The notes under the pieces were generated by a model. That model ran no database searches. It saw only the letters and a list, made by a program, of their open reading frames with translations, and had not been told where the DNA came from. Positions 57,044 to 58,226 of a DNA stretch of 58,226 nt are shown piece by piece. Positions within the stretch are counted from its first letter, which is position 1. Each line of letters starts with the position of its first letter. This stretch comes from an uncultured delta proteobacterium. Its GTDB lineage: Bacteria > Desulfobacterota > WTBG01 > CAIYCZ01 > CAIRTM01. The position numbers and the translations under genes were made by a program. Location: the NCBI GenBank assembly GCA_903881505.1, contig CAIRTM010000069.1:1-58226 (forward strand), read 5' to 3'.

Positions 57044-57481
57044 GTGAAAACCTACAGTGCCAAACCGAATGAAGTTCCGCAGGACTGGCTGCTCGTTGAC
57101 GCCGACGGCAAAACCCTGGGCAGGCTTGCCGTCCAGATCGCCCACCGCCTGCGCGGCAAGCATAAGCCCGCCTTTACCCCGCACGTTGATACCGGCGATT
57201 TCATCGTCGTCATCAATGCCGACAAGGTAAAGCTGACCGGCAGGAAGCTCGAGGATAAAAAATACTACCGGCATACCGGCTATCCCGGAGGCATCCGCGA
57301 AACCAATGCCGCGGACCTGCTCGCCGCCAGGCCGACCGACATCATCACCGGCGCCGTGCGCGGCATGCTTCCCAAAAACAGCCTTGGCCGCAAGATGCTT
57401 TCCAAGCTGAAAATATACGCCGGAAGCGCGCATCCGCATCAGGCCCAGAACCCCCAACCCCTGGAATTGAAAGGCGTGTAA
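57044..57481 (+). CDS. rplM: Ribosomal protein L13 (uL13), GTG start
   Basis: 145 residues. Signature [21 protein letters not shown], then [19 protein letters not shown] and the C-terminal [19 protein letters not shown] 57044 has an AAGGAG site and starts the conserved KTYSAK; the upstream ATG 57011 lies next to the -10 element. Operon with rpsI. Confidence 0.98.
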   Translation: MKTYSAKPNEVPQDWLLVDADGKTLGRLAVQIAHRLRGKHKPAFTPHVDTGDFIVVINADKVKLTGRKLEDKKYYRHTGYPGGIRETNAADLLAARPTDIITGAVRGMLPKNSLGRKMLSKLKIYAGSAHPHQAQNPQPLELKGV

Positions 57482-57488
57482 GCAGACC

Positions 57489-57884
57489 ATGGAAGGGAAA
57501 AAATACTTCGCTACCGGCCGCAGAAAAACATCCGTAGCCCGCGTCTGGATGGAGCCCGGCAACGGCGCCATCACCATCAACAGGCGCACAATGGATGACT
57601 TCTTCGGCGGGCTGGAATTCAAAAAAGCCACCGTGCGGCAGCCGCTGGAACTGTGCGGCGTTGCCGATAAATACAATGTGCATATCAATGTCCAGGGCGG
57701 CGGCATCACCGGCCAGGCCCAGGCGATCCGGCACGGCATCGCCCGCACGCTCACCGTCATTGACGAGCAGATGCGCGCAACGCTCAAAAAAGCCTTTCTG
57801 CTCACCCGTGATTCGCGCAAGACCGAGCGTAAGAAATACGGCCTCAAAAAAGCCCGTCGGCGTTTCCAGTTCTCAAAACGCTGA
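57489..57884 (+). CDS. rpsI: Ribosomal protein S9 (uS9)
   Basis: 131 residues. Signature [19 protein letters not shown], then [19 protein letters not shown] and the C-terminal tail ending FSKR, which reaches the P-site tRNA. Starts 7 bp after rplM. Confidence 0.98.
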   Translation: MEGKKYFATGRRKTSVARVWMEPGNGAITINRRTMDDFFGGLEFKKATVRQPLELCGVADKYNVHINVQGGGITGQAQAIRHGIARTLTVIDEQMRATLKKAFLLTRDSRKTERKKYGLKKARRRFQFSKR

Positions 57885-57921
57885 TCCGGTTACGCTTGGA
57901 ATGTAGTGCGGCGCATTATAC

Positions 57922-57950
57922 GGGAAGGACCTTGTCCTTCCCTTTTTTTT
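57922..57950 (+). terminator. Terminator after rpsI
   Basis: GGGAAGGAC and GTCCTTCCC (9-bp stem, CTT loop) are followed by eight T. Confidence 0.93.
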
Positions 57951-57962
57951 GGGGAGACTGCC

Positions 57963-58226
57963 ATGCGGATTGCCATTGCGGGTGCAACCGGGTATACAGG
58001 ACTTGAACTGATGCGGATACTGAGCGCCCATCCGCACATCACGATCGGCGCCCTGACCTCGGAAACCTACGCCGGGCGGGAATTCGCGCATGTCTATCCC
58101 GGCTATCTCAAGCGCGATCTTCCGCGGCTTGAACCGCTCGTGCCGGAAACAATCGCCGCGAAGGCCGACATCGTTTTCACGGCCCTGCCGCACAAGGAAG
58201 CCATGAGGGTCGTGCCCGCCCTGCTC
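57963..58226 (+). CDS. argC: ArgC, N-acetyl-gamma-glutamyl-phosphate reductase (3' end cut)
   Basis: 88 codons are visible. NADPH-binding start MRIAIAGATGYTGLELMRIL and FTALPHKEAM; the catalytic Cys lies beyond the window. Arginine biosynthesis. GGGGAG before ATG 57963; placement after rplM-rpsI is as in Geobacter-like genomes. Confidence 0.94.
   Translation, partial: MRIAIAGATGYTGLELMRILSAHPHITIGALTSETYAGREFAHVYPGYLKRDLPRLEPLVPETIAAKADIVFTALPHKEAMRVVPALL

Noticed and set aside
55856-57847. 663-codon open frame on the minus strand
   Set aside because: Antisense to the acyltransferase, rplM and rpsI genes; spans two promoters and terminators of the other strand.

Overview
The window is a GC-rich, gene-dense bacterial chromosome segment. 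Conserved gene orders and protein types fit the former Deltaproteobacteria (Desulfobacterota, close to Desulfuromonadia/Geobacter-like lineages): rplM-rpsI-argC, rpsU-dnaG-rpoD followed by tRNA-Met, glyQ-glyS-ppdK, and CysD next to a CysN with a fused C-terminal domain. This placement is inferred from gene order, not from a phylogeny. No phage, insertion sequence, CRISPR array or rRNA was found.

Layout. 1-8.1 kb: uvrA (truncated by the window edge), a radical-SAM methylthiotransferase-like gene, a small unknown, a diheme cytochrome c peroxidase and cysDN. 8.3-13.1 kb: a potABCD polyamine transporter operon and a ferredoxin-DUF169 fusion. 13.3-18 kb: an exported sulfatase-like hydrolase, an amidohydrolase, a secreted alpha/beta hydrolase and a MoaD/ThiS-like protein. 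18.3-24.1 kb: glyQ, glyS and ppdK. 24.2-34.1 kb: the standout cluster, described below. 34.3-38.4 kb: Smr, TPR and small-protein genes, then mnmG. 38.7-41.6 kb: a PAS histidine kinase, a single-domain response regulator and a stand-alone NFACT-R protein. 41.9-53 kb, minus strand: rnk, mutS, a zinc-ribbon coiled-coil protein, tRNA-Met, rpoD, dnaG, rpsU, ptsI and rsmI. 53-58.2 kb, plus strand: a small unknown, obg, a class II aldolase, a PlsC-like acyltransferase, rplM, rpsI and the start of argC.

The standout is a ten-gene minus-strand array (34053 down to 24189) led by a MarR-type regulator with a strong promoter. In transcription order it encodes: MarR; a four-TM membrane protein of unknown family; a NapH-like membrane polyferredoxin; a tungsten aldehyde ferredoxin oxidoreductase-type enzyme; a membrane-anchored extracytoplasmic ferrochelatase homologue with altered second active-site residues; an exported flavodoxin; a BciB-type 8-vinyl reductase; a BchF-type 3-vinyl hydratase; and two more exported flavodoxins. 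BciB and BchF are known from (bacterio)chlorophyll synthesis, where they act on the two vinyl groups of the tetrapyrrole ring, yet nothing else of a chlorophyll pathway is present. My inference is an anaerobic, redox-driven system that modifies the vinyl groups and/or the metal of a heme or porphyrin, partly outside the cytoplasm. Its product is unknown.

Other points of note: a degenerate APS-kinase-like domain on CysN, a sulfatase-fold enzyme with Thr at the nucleophile position, a perfect 30-bp palindrome that contains the glyQ stop codon, and a methylthiotransferase-like protein without a TRAM domain.
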